DNA of 64,000 nucleotides from an uncultured Lachnospiraceae bacterium (GCA_947178145.1 CAMWXE010000002.1:57242-121241), one strand, 5' to 3'. Counted from the stretch's first letter, positions 8,561 to 18,437 are shown. The notes: a model not told the origin generated them from the sequence alone. Numbers and translations: made by a program.

Positions 8561-9685
8561 TTATCTGTCAGCGAGAGCAAGTCCCGCCTTCTTATTATAA
8601 GCGTGTTTCTCCGGGTCCTCGTAGGCATCCCAGAAGGACGCTCCAAGATTCAGCTTTTCCTCGACAAAATCCATATTGTTCATAGCCGTTGTGACGATTG
8701 ACACGGCACGCTTGATATGAAGTCCCTCAAAAAAATTCAGCACCTCCACTGGAAACCGCCCGCGAAGCACCACCGCATCCGGGCAAAGCGCCCCATAATC
8801 GATCAGGTCGCGCGGGTGTGGCTTTATCAATACGCGATACCCTTTGCAATATTGTTCCACCACATCGAGGCAGACACGTTTCCTCGCTTCCACATCAACC
8901 GGGTGTGGCTCCGTCAAGAAGCAGGCAAATTCCTCCCCCTCATGCGATGGCTTCAACTGCCTGATCAGTTCGTCCGCATCCTCGATGAACGCCTGAATCA
9001 TCAGCTTTTTCTGTTCGGATGTCAGCGCCTTCTCGAGCGGCTTCCTCGGCTCCTCGACAAAGCGCGGGCAGTCGGTCGGCACGACGCTCCTGTCGTTGAT
9101 CTCCATGTCAATACAGTACTTTCCCCATCCATTCATGATAAAAATCAGATTGTGACGCGAGAACCACGTCTTTAGTTTAAAGTGCCCATGATTTGCGACA
9201 TAGGCGTCATCGAGATTCTTGAGGCAGTCAAGCCCGTCCTCCACTGCATGGTAATAGATGTGTCTGTAATTGAGATAATATCCAACCGGATCACTGTCGC
9301 AGAACACATAGATATCCTCATATGCCGCAAAATCAATCACCCGCATATACGGAATCTCGCACTTTGCAAACTTCTTTGTGAAAATCATGCGGTTTATCAT
9401 ATGTTTCAGAATATTGCTGTAATTTTTCCTGTACTTTGCAAGCTCCGGAAAAAAGTCCTCCCGCTTCTCGTCCAGCGCGATTACCTCATGAAAAATCCCC
9501 GTCCTGGCAAGCCTGTCCCCCAGGTTCTCAAAGTTCGTGGAAATAGCACTCAATGCGATATCTGCCTTTCGATGCGAACTGGTATTCGTTTCTCTTTCCA
9601 GCTTCATCTCTTTCAAGACTGCCACATATACATGATAAAATGTGTGGCAGACATACAGTCTGCTTTTTGTCTTCTTTTTCTTCAT
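8561..9685 (-). CDS. Sialyltransferase-like glycosyltransferase (GT52/GT38-like)
   Basis: The 374-residue protein has no GT2 or GT4 signatures but shows the two motifs described for bacterial sialyl- and polysialyltransferases (GT38, GT52, GT80): an acidic-acidic-Gly motif, E149-D150-G151 in HAVEDG, and an HP motif, H290-P291 in IKPHPRD. A second HP is at 261-262. These families use CMP-nonulosonates. The only nonulosonate genes in the window are the pse genes about 4 kb downstream, so transfer of pseudaminate from CMP-Pse is the best guess. It is the last gene of the gmd operon, and a terminator follows at once. Confidence 0.65.
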   Translation of the reverse strand: MKKKKTKSRLYVCHTFYHVYVAVLKEMKLERETNTSSHRKADIALSAISTNFENLGDRLARTGIFHEVIALDEKREDFFPELAKYRKNYSNILKHMINRMIFTKKFAKCEIPYMRVIDFAAYEDIYVFCDSDPVGYYLNYRHIYYHAVEDGLDCLKNLDDAYVANHGHFKLKTWFSRHNLIFIMNGWGKYCIDMEINDRSVVPTDCPRFVEEPRKPLEKALTSEQKKLMIQAFIEDADELIRQLKPSHEGEEFACFLTEPHPVDVEARKRVCLDVVEQYCKGYRVLIKPHPRDLIDYGALCPDAVVLRGRFPVEVLNFFEGLHIKRAVSIVTTAMNNMDFVEEKLNLGASFWDAYEDPEKHAYNKKAGLALADR

Positions 9686-9737
9686 CTCTGAAAATCAATC
9701 CCTCCAGCAATCATTCTGTCCTATATTTCCTGTATCC

Positions 9738-10931
9738 TTATCTGTTTCTGGTATATGCATACCCTTCCTTCGGCGCAATCAGCGGCGCCGGGCTTAATGG
9801 GCCTTCCTTTTCCGGTTTCACTGTTCCACGTAACAACCCTTCGCAGAACCGATAAAGCCGGTCCGCCGCTTCCTTGGGATTCCATTCATCTACAATCGTC
9901 TGATAAGCGTTTGTACCAAGCTGTCTGCGCAGTTTACTGTCCCTGCACAGTCTCAGCACCTGCTCCCGAAATTCCCTGAAATGTCCGTTTTTATAAACAA
10001 GTCCATTCTGCTCATGTTTCAGCAAAAATGGAACCGCCCCGATGCCGCTTCCTGCCACGACTGCACATGCACTGTTCATCGATTCATTCAAAACCGCTCC
10101 CCAGCCCTCCAAGTAGTTGCTCGTAAACAGGAAGATATCAGCCTCCTCCATAAATCTGCGCACCGCCTGCGGCGGCAAAAATCCATGGAATGTGACTCTC
10201 TGCTCCAGATGCCAGTCCGCTGCAAGAATTTTCAGCGGCTCCTCGAGTTCCCCGCCGCCTACCATGTCAAGATGAAACGATATGTGCTGTCGTTCCAGAT
10301 ATTTTGCCGCCTTAATGGCATATTCAGGATGTTTCAGTTTCAGAAAGCGTCCTGCCCACAAAATCCGGACCTCCGAACTTCCGTTCCGGTCAAAATGAAG
10401 CTTTCGGAAAAACAGACTGTCAAGATTGTAGGTATTGACCGCTGGAAAATATCCCCATATATACTTTTTGTCAGGATATGCATGTACGATATTGAAGTCG
10501 GACGCAACATAGGCCCCATGGCACAGCAGATATACCGGCGCATCTGCATATTGCGTATGGTCCTCATATTTTTTCTTTCGACCGCGCGGAGAGATCGATT
10601 TCCACTGCCCTTCCCGATAAAGGCGCTCGCTGGCACGGATCACAATCTTTCCCGCATTCAGTCTCGGTTTGATATATCGCTCATCCTCAACGCCCCCGAA
10701 AATGACCACATCACTGTCCAGAATCAGCCGCGCGCAGCGCTCTTCCTCCTCATAGTATCGTCTTAGATACGGAATCGCCGAAACCTCGTTTCCCCATCCC
10801 ATCTTTACCCGGTCCTCCTCCATCGGTGAGGTCTGTATAAAGGCAAACTCTGCCCCCAGCTTTTGATACAGCACATCGGACATCGGTATCTGATGATGAT
10901 TGATATAGTTAGATACAATGGTTAATCTCAT
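9738..10931 (-). CDS. Family 4 glycosyltransferase
   Basis: A 397-residue GT-B enzyme. The C-terminal half has the GT4 donor site: ILWAGRFLKLKHPEYAI near residue 190, GGGELEEPL, then the E-x7-E type region around EGWGAVLNESMNSACAVV. It should transfer a sugar from a nucleotide donor to a growing lipid-linked chain. Its start codon lies inside the end of the preceding GT4 gene (23-bp overlap), so the two are translationally coupled. Donor sugar unknown; GDP-mannose or GDP-fucose is possible since gmd, fcl and manC are present. Confidence 0.85.
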   Translation of the reverse strand: MRLTIVSNYINHHQIPMSDVLYQKLGAEFAFIQTSPMEEDRVKMGWGNEVSAIPYLRRYYEEEERCARLILDSDVVIFGGVEDERYIKPRLNAGKIVIRASERLYREGQWKSISPRGRKKKYEDHTQYADAPVYLLCHGAYVASDFNIVHAYPDKKYIWGYFPAVNTYNLDSLFFRKLHFDRNGSSEVRILWAGRFLKLKHPEYAIKAAKYLERQHISFHLDMVGGGELEEPLKILAADWHLEQRVTFHGFLPPQAVRRFMEEADIFLFTSNYLEGWGAVLNESMNSACAVVAGSGIGAVPFLLKHEQNGLVYKNGHFREFREQVLRLCRDSKLRRQLGTNAYQTIVDEWNPKEAADRLYRFCEGLLRGTVKPEKEGPLSPAPLIAPKEGYAYTRNR

Positions 10932-12210
10932 GATAAATATCCAGAAGCCTCCTATAATTTATCTCAGGATCATGCGTTCTGAGCGCATGTGCCCTCGCAT
11001 TGGAGGAGAGTGACATCGCGAGTTTGTCGTCCTCAAAGATGCGCAGAATGGAATCCTTCAACTGCTTTGGCTTATCCTTCGGATACAGAATGCCATCCTT
11101 CCCGTCATTGACCAGATTGTGAACACCACCCACATTGGCAGACACCACCGGAACCCCCAGAAGCATGGCCTCCCCGACAGAGTTTGGTGAATTTTCAATC
11201 GCAGACGGGCATAAAAATACATGTGTTTTTAAATAGCGCGCGCACATTTTGTCCGACTGCAGCCTTCCTACAAATCTGATATGATCCTGAAGCCTTTTTT
11301 TCTTGATCTGATTCAGCAAAAACTTCCCATATCCTGACAGCCTGATTTTGTCCTTGATGCTGTCGTGTGCCGTAATGACATCGCCCGCCACATAGACGAC
11401 TGTCTCCTCAAATTCCTCCACAATCTCAGGCAGAATATCAATGACATAGTGCAATCCCTTGATCGGATAATTTCCCTGACTCAGGAAGAGGGAATATCGC
11501 TCAATCGTGTCGATGTTCCAAATGTCATTGTAAAAATCAGACCGCAGTGTTTCATTCATAAAATGATATTTGGCATTCGGCGCAAGCATCTTTGTCTTCT
11601 CTCTGTCAAAATCCGTCCTCCCGGTGACGTGCCCCACCATCGAGAGCGCCTCTTTCTCATATGTACCACGCTTCACAAACTTTGCCTGCTGGTCAAGCAG
11701 TCCGTCCTTTTTCAATATATCGCGAAAAGTCTTTTTCTTCTGCACAGAGTAAGGCAAATCGGCCATATACTCCTCAGCGATCGCACTGCAGAGTCCCTGT
11801 ATTCCAATCAAAGTCCGCTCCGGGCGGCGAAATGCTTTCACACTGGCAAGCGTATGTGGGTATTCTGTCCCAAAAATATGAACAATATCCGGCTCAAAAT
11901 CCCGGATCACCGCGCCCAGGCTCTCCTCCATGCCAGCATCATAGTTTTCGGGGTGGACTGTGTCCTCCCTGAAAATGTAATAGTCAATCCCCTGCGCCTT
12001 ATCCTTTACAAACAGCGCTGTGTCCTCCTTTACAAATGCCCGGTTTTCTGATTCTGGAAAGCAAAGAGCAAGTGTGATGTCATTTCTCTCCTGATTTGTC
12101 ATCAATTTGCTGGCAAGACCAGAGAGCCACCCCTCCTTGACCACAATCTTGTGCCCCAGACTCTTTGCAATAAACGGAAGCATGATATTGCACAACCATA
12201 GAACCCTCAT
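10909..12210 (-). CDS. Family 4 glycosyltransferase
   Basis: A 433-residue GT4 protein with an N-terminal GT4-like domain (VLWLCNIMLP) and a C-terminal donor-binding half: FVGRL near 315, FLCPSAIENSPNSVGEAML and the PVVSANVGGV loop. The second half carries the E-x7-E-type catalytic element. It overlaps the next gene by 23 bp and follows a GT2 gene by 20 bp. It is one of at least eight transferases in this operon, implying a complex repeat unit. Confidence 0.85.
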   Translation of the reverse strand: MRVLWLCNIMLPFIAKSLGHKIVVKEGWLSGLASKLMTNQERNDITLALCFPESENRAFVKEDTALFVKDKAQGIDYYIFREDTVHPENYDAGMEESLGAVIRDFEPDIVHIFGTEYPHTLASVKAFRRPERTLIGIQGLCSAIAEEYMADLPYSVQKKKTFRDILKKDGLLDQQAKFVKRGTYEKEALSMVGHVTGRTDFDREKTKMLAPNAKYHFMNETLRSDFYNDIWNIDTIERYSLFLSQGNYPIKGLHYVIDILPEIVEEFEETVVYVAGDVITAHDSIKDKIRLSGYGKFLLNQIKKKRLQDHIRFVGRLQSDKMCARYLKTHVFLCPSAIENSPNSVGEAMLLGVPVVSANVGGVHNLVNDGKDGILYPKDKPKQLKDSILRIFEDDKLAMSLSSNARAHALRTHDPEINYRRLLDIYHEINHCI

Positions 12211-12230
12211 AAAAACACCTCCATACTGCC

Positions 12231-13055
12231 CTATTCCTTCAACTTATATACCGCTGTCTTAATGCCATTATAAACCACCGACAAATACTTACTACCCGCA
12301 ACGGCACTGCGAAGCGGTGCCAGTGTCAGCAGCATAACCAGACGGTATCTGTCCGCCTTTTTCCTTCCCATATAGTGTACCACAATCTCACGGTGCTGAC
12401 GCCTGGACCGCTCCCTGTTCTCTCTTGTCTCCGAGTACCCGCCGCCCTCGTAGGACGCAACCACGACAGGCATATAAGAGATCGCCGCCTTTCTCTCATA
12501 ATAGCACCACAGAAAATGCTCATAGTCCGCCCTGACATTGTACGCTGGATTGTACCCTCTCATGTCAAACATTGTCCGATGATAAAAACAGGTCTGGTGG
12601 CAGGGCACATTTCTATAGCAGGTGAAATCATTGATTTCAGGTGCTGCATAAATGATTGTATCCAGTGCCTTGTGGTACATATTTCCATATAGGATATCTG
12701 CTTTTCTATTTATCTCCTCCAGCCTGTGTATTTCGCCCGTTACATTCTTTAGCACATATTCGTTGTAAAAGCTGTCTCCAGTATTTAAAAATATAAAATA
12801 AGATCCCTTTGCCAGCCTCACCGCCTGATTCATCGCGTCATAGATCCCCTTATCCGCTTTCACATGCACATGTATCCGGTCATCCTGACACCTTCTTTCA
12901 AGCATCGCTACAGAACCATCTGACGACCCGCCATCTTTTATGATCACCTCAAAATTTTCGTACTGCTGTCCCATAATACTATCTATGGTGTCATTCAACC
13001 GCTGCCCTGCATTGAGACAAACCACGATAATGCTGTACATGATATCATGTTCCAT
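12231..13055 (-). CDS. Family 2 glycosyltransferase
   Basis: A 274-residue GT2 enzyme: YSIIVVCLNAGQRL at the start, IKDGGSSDGS near residue 45 and FLNTGDSFYN in place of the usual DxD. The GT-A domain fills the first ~200 residues; the tail is basic with no clear membrane span. GGGAGGTGATC precedes the ATG at 13055, so the upstream ATG at 13082, which lies before that site, is rejected. Acceptor and donor unknown. Confidence 0.83.
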   Translation of the reverse strand: MEHDIMYSIIVVCLNAGQRLNDTIDSIMGQQYENFEVIIKDGGSSDGSVAMLERRCQDDRIHVHVKADKGIYDAMNQAVRLAKGSYFIFLNTGDSFYNEYVLKNVTGEIHRLEEINRKADILYGNMYHKALDTIIYAAPEINDFTCYRNVPCHQTCFYHRTMFDMRGYNPAYNVRADYEHFLWCYYERKAAISYMPVVVASYEGGGYSETRENRERSRRQHREIVVHYMGRKKADRYRLVMLLTLAPLRSAVAGSKYLSVVYNGIKTAVYKLKE

Positions 13056-13153
13056 GGTTCTGTGATCACCTCCCGCTTTCATAGTTACTGTTCACGCCAC
13101 AATTTTGTTTCCTGAAGGTCTTTTTATCGTCTGCACGCCAAGTCCTGAATCCA

Positions 13154-14332
13154 TCAATACACATATCGCATTGGCTCAAAAAGCCAGCTTTGATAAGGAA
13201 GCAGCCGCACACCATCCTGATGTGCATACAGTAAAAATGTTATAAAATACAAGATACACACTACAAACACAATAGCAGTCGCTTTCCTGCGAACCTTTTG
13301 TTCCCTGATATTGCACAATATCAGCGGTATCATGAACAGCTGAGACACCCCGAAATAATAGGAAATCCGCGTCACCACCGGCAAAAAAGAAAAGAAAGTT
13401 CCCGTCACCAGCGCCAACAGATTCAATTGGCCATAAAATCGAAGTTCCCGATACCAGCCCTGTGCCTTCCATACATCGCTTGAAAAACTGCCGCTGTCTG
13501 CTTCTTTCGCAGATGCATGTACATAGAGAAACCAGAGATAAAAAGCAAGCACCGCCAAGGCCCGCAGCACGCTAAACCAGCTGACGCCTCCCTCAAGAAA
13601 TACGGTATTCCTGTAAGACGGATACAGCACCAGCGCAAGCTTTAACACCAGACTCTTCCCCACATAACAGGCTGCACTCGCTGCCAGCCCTGCCACAATC
13701 TGCCACCGCTTCCACGCAAAGGTGGCCATCCAATACACAGGCAAAACCAACAAGACCGATTTGTGAAATAGCGCCGCAATCAGAATCCAGAACACAAATT
13801 TAAGATAATCGTTCTCCAGCACATACTTCATGGAAAAGAATGCTATCGAGAGTGCGAAATAATACCTTACTGTATTAAAGGTCTGAAAATATACCCCCAG
13901 CGTCATAAACAGAAAAAAAGTCTGCGAAAAATCTGCACTCTGCCTTGCGAATGCTTTCAGGAAAAATAGCAGCGTGGCAAAAGCAAACACTGCAAACAAA
14001 AGTTCATAGTACTCTCCCCCGGCAAGCCCGTACAGGAATCTCACCAGCCAGTTAAATCCCACTTCTGTCACAACATATCCGCCCACAAACGCCTCATGGG
14101 CCGTCTCTGTATACTGACCGTAATCGTTGCCAATATCAAAACGAAGCGCCATTACCAGAAAAAGAATGCAAAAAATCCCTGTGATCAGCAATCGGTTCCG
14201 AACACTCTTCCTGGTTCTCTGCCCACAAATCCACACTGGTTCACCAGCCTGATAAGGCTGAATCTGATACGCCATCGCACAAGTCACTGCCGCCACGAAC
14301 AAATAAAATATAATCGAAACGATTCTGTTCAA
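13154..14332 (-). CDS. EpsG-family membrane protein, probable polysaccharide polymerase
   Basis: A 392-residue protein with about ten hydrophobic segments. The RFDIGNDYGQYTE stretch near residue 65, just after the second span, is typical of the EpsG/Wzy-like family. Such proteins join lipid-linked repeat units outside the membrane. Its place among glycosyltransferases, a Wzz-like gene and a priming transferase fits a Wzy-type pathway. A 98-bp spacer separates it from the following GT2 gene, with no terminator visible. Confidence 0.78.
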   Translation of the reverse strand: MNRIVSIIFYLFVAAVTCAMAYQIQPYQAGEPVWICGQRTRKSVRNRLLITGIFCILFLVMALRFDIGNDYGQYTETAHEAFVGGYVVTEVGFNWLVRFLYGLAGGEYYELLFAVFAFATLLFFLKAFARQSADFSQTFFLFMTLGVYFQTFNTVRYYFALSIAFFSMKYVLENDYLKFVFWILIAALFHKSVLLVLPVYWMATFAWKRWQIVAGLAASAACYVGKSLVLKLALVLYPSYRNTVFLEGGVSWFSVLRALAVLAFYLWFLYVHASAKEADSGSFSSDVWKAQGWYRELRFYGQLNLLALVTGTFFSFLPVVTRISYYFGVSQLFMIPLILCNIREQKVRRKATAIVFVVCILYFITFLLYAHQDGVRLLPYQSWLFEPMRYVY

Positions 14333-14351
14333 CGCACCGCATGCCTCCTCG

Positions 14352-15134
14352 TCATAACCCCTCTACCGATTGGATTCCCTTTTTCATCAGTGCCAGCGCA
14401 TTCTTCTTTGGAATTGTCACACACATCACTTTTCCATGTGCCAAAATGAAGCGCACCGCCATCAGATACGCCATCCCACCGTACAAAAAGTGGTACAGCA
14501 CACCTCTGTCAATAAAAAAACGATCGGTGTACCCTTGAAACCATGTGGACTCCCGTTCCTGTTCTGCACCGATCTCAACCGGCACCGCATAGACTACAAG
14601 ACCATATTTCAAACAATCCTTCAAAAACAGGCTGTCCTCCCCATTGCTATACTTCGCCCCTCCTCCAAACAAAAGTGAAAAAGTAATATGTGCCGCATGA
14701 ATTTTCTCCCGCCGCACCGCAAAGGAGTACGTTGGATAACGCCCGGCATTCCATATGTGGACTCTGTGATATTCCTTTGTATAGTAGGTCGCCCGCGCCT
14801 CTCCCACGCGCAGATTAAACAGTAAAAAATCCGCTTCCGGATGCTCCTCAAAGGCATCGAGAACCTTCTTCTCATATCCTTTGTCGTATATGATGTCCTC
14901 ATCAGCAAACAGGATAATATCACTCTCCGCACGCATCAGCGCATTGTTCCTGCTGAGTCCGACACCCTTTTCCCGGAACTCATAACACTGTATTCGCCTG
15001 CCATTGTGTGTGTACTCCTCATATCCAAAGTGATCTGTCTGATTGACAATGATCGCATCGCTTTCCAGATGCATACGCTCCGCCATTGTCGATACATCCT
15101 GATTCACAGCTGACACTAATACCTGCAGCTTCAT
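14352..15134 (-). CDS. Family 2-like glycosyltransferase
   Basis: A 260-residue protein of GT-A fold. The N-terminus (LQVLVSAVNQD) is less typical than in its neighbours, but GLSRNNALMRAESDIILFADED near residues 73-95 includes the metal-binding D-E-D stretch of GT2 enzymes. A hydrophobic segment near residue 230 may touch the membrane. The ATG at 15134 has AAGGA upstream; a longer frame from 15179 would nearly abut the preceding stop. Substrate unknown. Confidence 0.78.
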   Translation of the reverse strand: MKLQVLVSAVNQDVSTMAERMHLESDAIIVNQTDHFGYEEYTHNGRRIQCYEFREKGVGLSRNNALMRAESDIILFADEDIIYDKGYEKKVLDAFEEHPEADFLLFNLRVGEARATYYTKEYHRVHIWNAGRYPTYSFAVRREKIHAAHITFSLLFGGGAKYSNGEDSLFLKDCLKYGLVVYAVPVEIGAEQERESTWFQGYTDRFFIDRGVLYHFLYGGMAYLMAVRFILAHGKVMCVTIPKKNALALMKKGIQSVEGL

Positions 15135-15185
15135 CCCGCTGTCACATCCTTCCTGCCCCAAAATAGTACTCACGCTCACGCTCTA

Positions 15186-16244
15186 TCAATAATTTTTACC
15201 AATACACTGCTGCGCATAATAAACCGTAGACCAGATTCTGTCTGCCTGCGTAAGAACAGCCGCCACAACTCTGCCGCCATGCAGCTGTACAAAATCTATT
15301 TCATCTGTTATTTTTTCTCTATATGGCCGCCCAAACGGAATGACTGCCATAATCGCACTGTCTCCACCAGAATCTTTCGCCTCTTTTTCCGCGTCATAAA
15401 GGCCAAAACGGGAACAGTCCACCAGCCCCCTGTCGCTGATATCCCGCAAAAACGCTGCCGCCTCCTGTCCACCGTCAGCATCCATCAGCAATATCTTTGT
15501 ATGGTTCTCTGCCAGGAGCTTTAGACCTTCACAAAGCATGTCTGTCTGCCTTTTTTCAATCGGATTATCCTTGTCCGTATAGTGTTTCTTCCGAAAAGTC
15601 ATCCCATACACAGGAAGCCCCAGCCGCACTGTGATATCCCTTTTCGTATAAAATACAGATCCCATGCAAAAACAAAAAGCTGTCACAAATCCACCGATGC
15701 CTGCGGCGATAACAGCTCCCAAAAATGCAGCACGCCACGCAAATAATGGTATCTCTTCCTGCACAATCTCCAAATCTTTTATCTGATAGATAGAGGCAAA
15801 CTCCTCCATCACCGCACCAAACTCCTCCAAAGCAGTCCGAAGGGCATTCTTAATCTCCTCAACCTGTTTCGCATCCTGTCCCCTGACTGTAATGGTCAGA
15901 TAGCGGACATCCGAGAAAATGTCAGCCCGTATCATTTCTCTGACCTGACTCCGGTCATACCCATTCCCCAATATCTCCATTGCTCTTCCAAGTATCCCAT
16001 TGATACCGAGCACATCATTCCATGTATAGGCATTATAATAATTTTTTGCCTCATATTGTCCCTCGGCGAATTGAATATAGTACTCGGTCTCAGACACATA
16101 ACAGATCTCCTGCATTTTTACCAGAACAATCAGCAGATACAGGCCGCTGCCCACAACGGCACCAGCCACCGCCAAGATAAGTAGTCTGGGCAGTTTTGTC
16201 ACGAAAACTGTAAACAATGCCCTGCTGTCAACTCCCTGCTGCAT
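15186..16244 (-). CDS. Wzz/Wzc-like chain-length protein with degenerate kinase domain
   Basis: A 352-residue protein with a membrane span near residues 20-42, an external middle region and a second span near 195-220: the Wzz layout. The C-terminal ~130 residues look like a BY-kinase domain (KILLMDADGG, AVIPFGRPYREKITDEIDF, VVAAVLTQADR), but no GxxxxGK[S/T] Walker A is visible, so ATP binding is probably lost. It likely sets chain length with the EpsG polymerase. Start at 16244 follows GGAGGG; an ATG at 16262 overlapping the upstream stop (TGATG) is the alternative. Confidence 0.7.
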   Translation of the reverse strand: MQQGVDSRALFTVFVTKLPRLLILAVAGAVVGSGLYLLIVLVKMQEICYVSETEYYIQFAEGQYEAKNYYNAYTWNDVLGINGILGRAMEILGNGYDRSQVREMIRADIFSDVRYLTITVRGQDAKQVEEIKNALRTALEEFGAVMEEFASIYQIKDLEIVQEEIPLFAWRAAFLGAVIAAGIGGFVTAFCFCMGSVFYTKRDITVRLGLPVYGMTFRKKHYTDKDNPIEKRQTDMLCEGLKLLAENHTKILLMDADGGQEAAAFLRDISDRGLVDCSRFGLYDAEKEAKDSGGDSAIMAVIPFGRPYREKITDEIDFVQLHGGRVVAAVLTQADRIWSTVYYAQQCIGKNY

Positions 16245-16261
16245 CAATCCATTTCCCTCCA

Positions 16262-17638
16262 TCAATCCTTTTTCATCGCAGTTGTCTGATCCTGTTCCAC
16301 TCCTTCTGTACTCTCCGCCTGAAACAAGATTTTCAGTGTCAGAAGCATCAGCTTTAAATCCAGCCACACACTATAATTCTCAATGTAAAACAAGTCCAGC
16401 TTGAGCTTATCGTATGGTGTCGTATTGTATTTCCCATACACCTGCGCGTAGCCGGCCAGTCCCGCCTTCACCTTTGTCCGAAAGGTAAACTCCGGCATGT
16501 CCTCCTGATACTGTCTGATAATCTCCGGCCGCTCAGGCCGCGGTCCGATAAAAGACATCTCACCGTTCAATATATTAAAGAGCTGCGGAAGCTCATCAAT
16601 CCGCACTTTTCTGATCAATCTGCCAACCGGTGTGATGCGGTCGTCGTTCTTAGCTGCCAGCCTTGCCACGCCATCCTTCTCAGCGTCCGGCCGCATACTC
16701 CGAAATTTCAGGATTTTAAACTCTCTCATATCGCGCGTACACCTGACCTGCTTATACAGGACCGGTCCGCCGTCGTACAGCTTAATCGCAGCCGCCGTCA
16801 CCAGCATAAACGGCGATGACACAATCATCAAAAGCAGCGCGCACACAATATCAATCATACGCTTTACGACGCGCTGCTCGATTGTCATCGCATACTCCCG
16901 CGTGAGCAAAATCGGCGTGTCAAAGAGATGAAGCTGATCCGACCCCTTAATCATAATATCTGGAATCTTTGGCATCATATATACCCGGATACTTCTGCTG
17001 TAACAAAATTTCAGAAGCTTATTGCGCATCGCAGTATCCATATCCCACAGCACAACACCATCATAGCAGGTCACAATCTCCTGCTTCAACGCCTCAAGTC
17101 CATCGCTTTCATCGACACATTTTATAATATTGTACTTATCTCTGCGTGTCTCAAACTTCTTTAGAATATCCTCTGTCGGCCGCCCGCCGCTGATAAACAG
17201 AAGCTTCTTGGGTGGAAAAAAGCGTTGATAAAGCTTGTGGCTGACAAAAGTCCACACCGCCGACACCGCAATCTGCCCCAGCATCATCAGCAAAAGAGGA
17301 TATGCCGTGACAAGCCCCAGCGACAGCAGCGATATCTGAAAATAGGATACGACATTGGTACACAACAGTGAGATCACCTGCGAGAAAAAGACATCCATCG
17401 GCTTCAAATATCCCACCTTCAGCCCGCCATATGTCGCTGTAAAAAATAACAGCAATATGAAATAAACAGCTGCCAAAAGCCAAAATCCCTTTCTGTGAAA
17501 GCTTCGCCACATGCTGCTCTGCATAATGTCATTGTATACTATATGCCAGACATAAATATACAAAATGGTCTGGAAAACAAGTCCGATCAATGACATCTGT
17601 AATATAATTGTCCTCTTCGCTGCCTCTATCCGTCCCAC
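16262..17638 (-). CDS. Polyprenyl glycosylphosphotransferase (priming sugar transferase)
   Basis: A 458-residue WbaP/CpsE-type protein: four hydrophobic segments in the first ~120 residues, a CoA-binding-like middle (LLFISGGRPTEDIL) and a C-terminal bacterial sugar transferase domain from about 250 (KRMIDIVCALLL, FKILKFRSM, KVRIDELPQLFNIL, FIGPRPERPE). It attaches the first sugar-phosphate to undecaprenyl phosphate and so starts repeat-unit synthesis. The start is GTG at 17638 with GGAGG 7 bases before. It overlaps or abuts the Wzz-like gene. Confidence 0.9.
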   Translation of the reverse strand: MGRIEAAKRTIILQMSLIGLVFQTILYIYVWHIVYNDIMQSSMWRSFHRKGFWLLAAVYFILLLFFTATYGGLKVGYLKPMDVFFSQVISLLCTNVVSYFQISLLSLGLVTAYPLLLMMLGQIAVSAVWTFVSHKLYQRFFPPKKLLFISGGRPTEDILKKFETRRDKYNIIKCVDESDGLEALKQEIVTCYDGVVLWDMDTAMRNKLLKFCYSRSIRVYMMPKIPDIMIKGSDQLHLFDTPILLTREYAMTIEQRVVKRMIDIVCALLLMIVSSPFMLVTAAAIKLYDGGPVLYKQVRCTRDMREFKILKFRSMRPDAEKDGVARLAAKNDDRITPVGRLIRKVRIDELPQLFNILNGEMSFIGPRPERPEIIRQYQEDMPEFTFRTKVKAGLAGYAQVYGKYNTTPYDKLKLDLFYIENYSVWLDLKLMLLTLKILFQAESTEGVEQDQTTAMKKD

Positions 17639-17653
17639 TGTCCAGCCTCCAAA

Positions 17654-18436
17654 CTAAATCCGCCGCAAAACTGCCCTGAATGCCCAAAAGCACATGCAGT
17701 ACATACTTCTGATGACAGGCAGATGCTCCTGCCTGCGGTACAAATTCCATATCCGCCTGACCGCAATCAGTTTATTTGACGACAATGTATCTGCACTTCT
17801 TCTATATTTAACCAGATTCTCATTGATACCATATCCTGTCCCATACTTTTTCAGAAGCTGCCACCACGTCGCGGTATCCTCGCTTGCAATATCCGGCATA
17901 TAGAGATCCGCATCTGCTATTTTATTCCTGTCTATCATCACCGTCGATGTAAAAATCGTTGTATTTTTCAATGCCTGCTGGTAAGTAATGCGCTCTGGCA
18001 CCTGCACCACTCTCCCAAGTCCAGCGCCGGATGCATCCGCAAACTCATATCCCATAAAGACAAATCCGGCATCGGGATCTTTCGTCTGCTGCACCCTTAT
18101 AATATACTCCAATTCGCACTTTATCTTATCCGGCATCCAGATATCATCTGCGTCCAGAAAGCAGAGATACTGTCCCGACGCCTCCTGGATGCCGCGGTTT
18201 CTTGCCCTCGCAGCGCCGCCGTTCTCATCCTGTACAATCAACCTGATGCGCGGGTCCTCTCTGCTCTTCTGACGGATGATCTCCCGGCTTGTGTCTGTTG
18301 AGCAGTCGTCTACCAGCAAAAGCTCCCATTCCGCATAAGTCTGTCTCTGCACATAGCCAATCGTCTCTGCAAGAAACTGCCCCGCATTATACACCGGCAC
18401 AACAATGCTTACAAGTCCAGGTTTCCTGTCTATCAT
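17654..18436 (-). CDS. Family 2 glycosyltransferase
   Basis: A 260-residue GT2 enzyme with VSIVVPVYNAG, LLVDDCSTDTS, GGAARARNRGI and the metal site LDADDIW near residues 92-98. All core GT-A motifs are present. It starts one base after the preceding gene ends and lies 15 bp before the priming transferase, so co-expression is certain. It resembles amylovoran/teichoic-type side-chain transferases, but the sugar cannot be told. Confidence 0.87.
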   Translation of the reverse strand: MIDRKPGLVSIVVPVYNAGQFLAETIGYVQRQTYAEWELLLVDDCSTDTSREIIRQKSREDPRIRLIVQDENGGAARARNRGIQEASGQYLCFLDADDIWMPDKIKCELEYIIRVQQTKDPDAGFVFMGYEFADASGAGLGRVVQVPERITYQQALKNTTIFTSTVMIDRNKIADADLYMPDIASEDTATWWQLLKKYGTGYGINENLVKYRRSADTLSSNKLIAVRRIWNLYRRQEHLPVIRSMYCMCFWAFRAVLRRI

Positions 18437-18437
18437 T

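Noticed and set aside
9981..10766. Long plus-strand open frame
   Set aside because: Antisense to a clear GT4 gene, no ribosome-binding site and no recognisable protein features.
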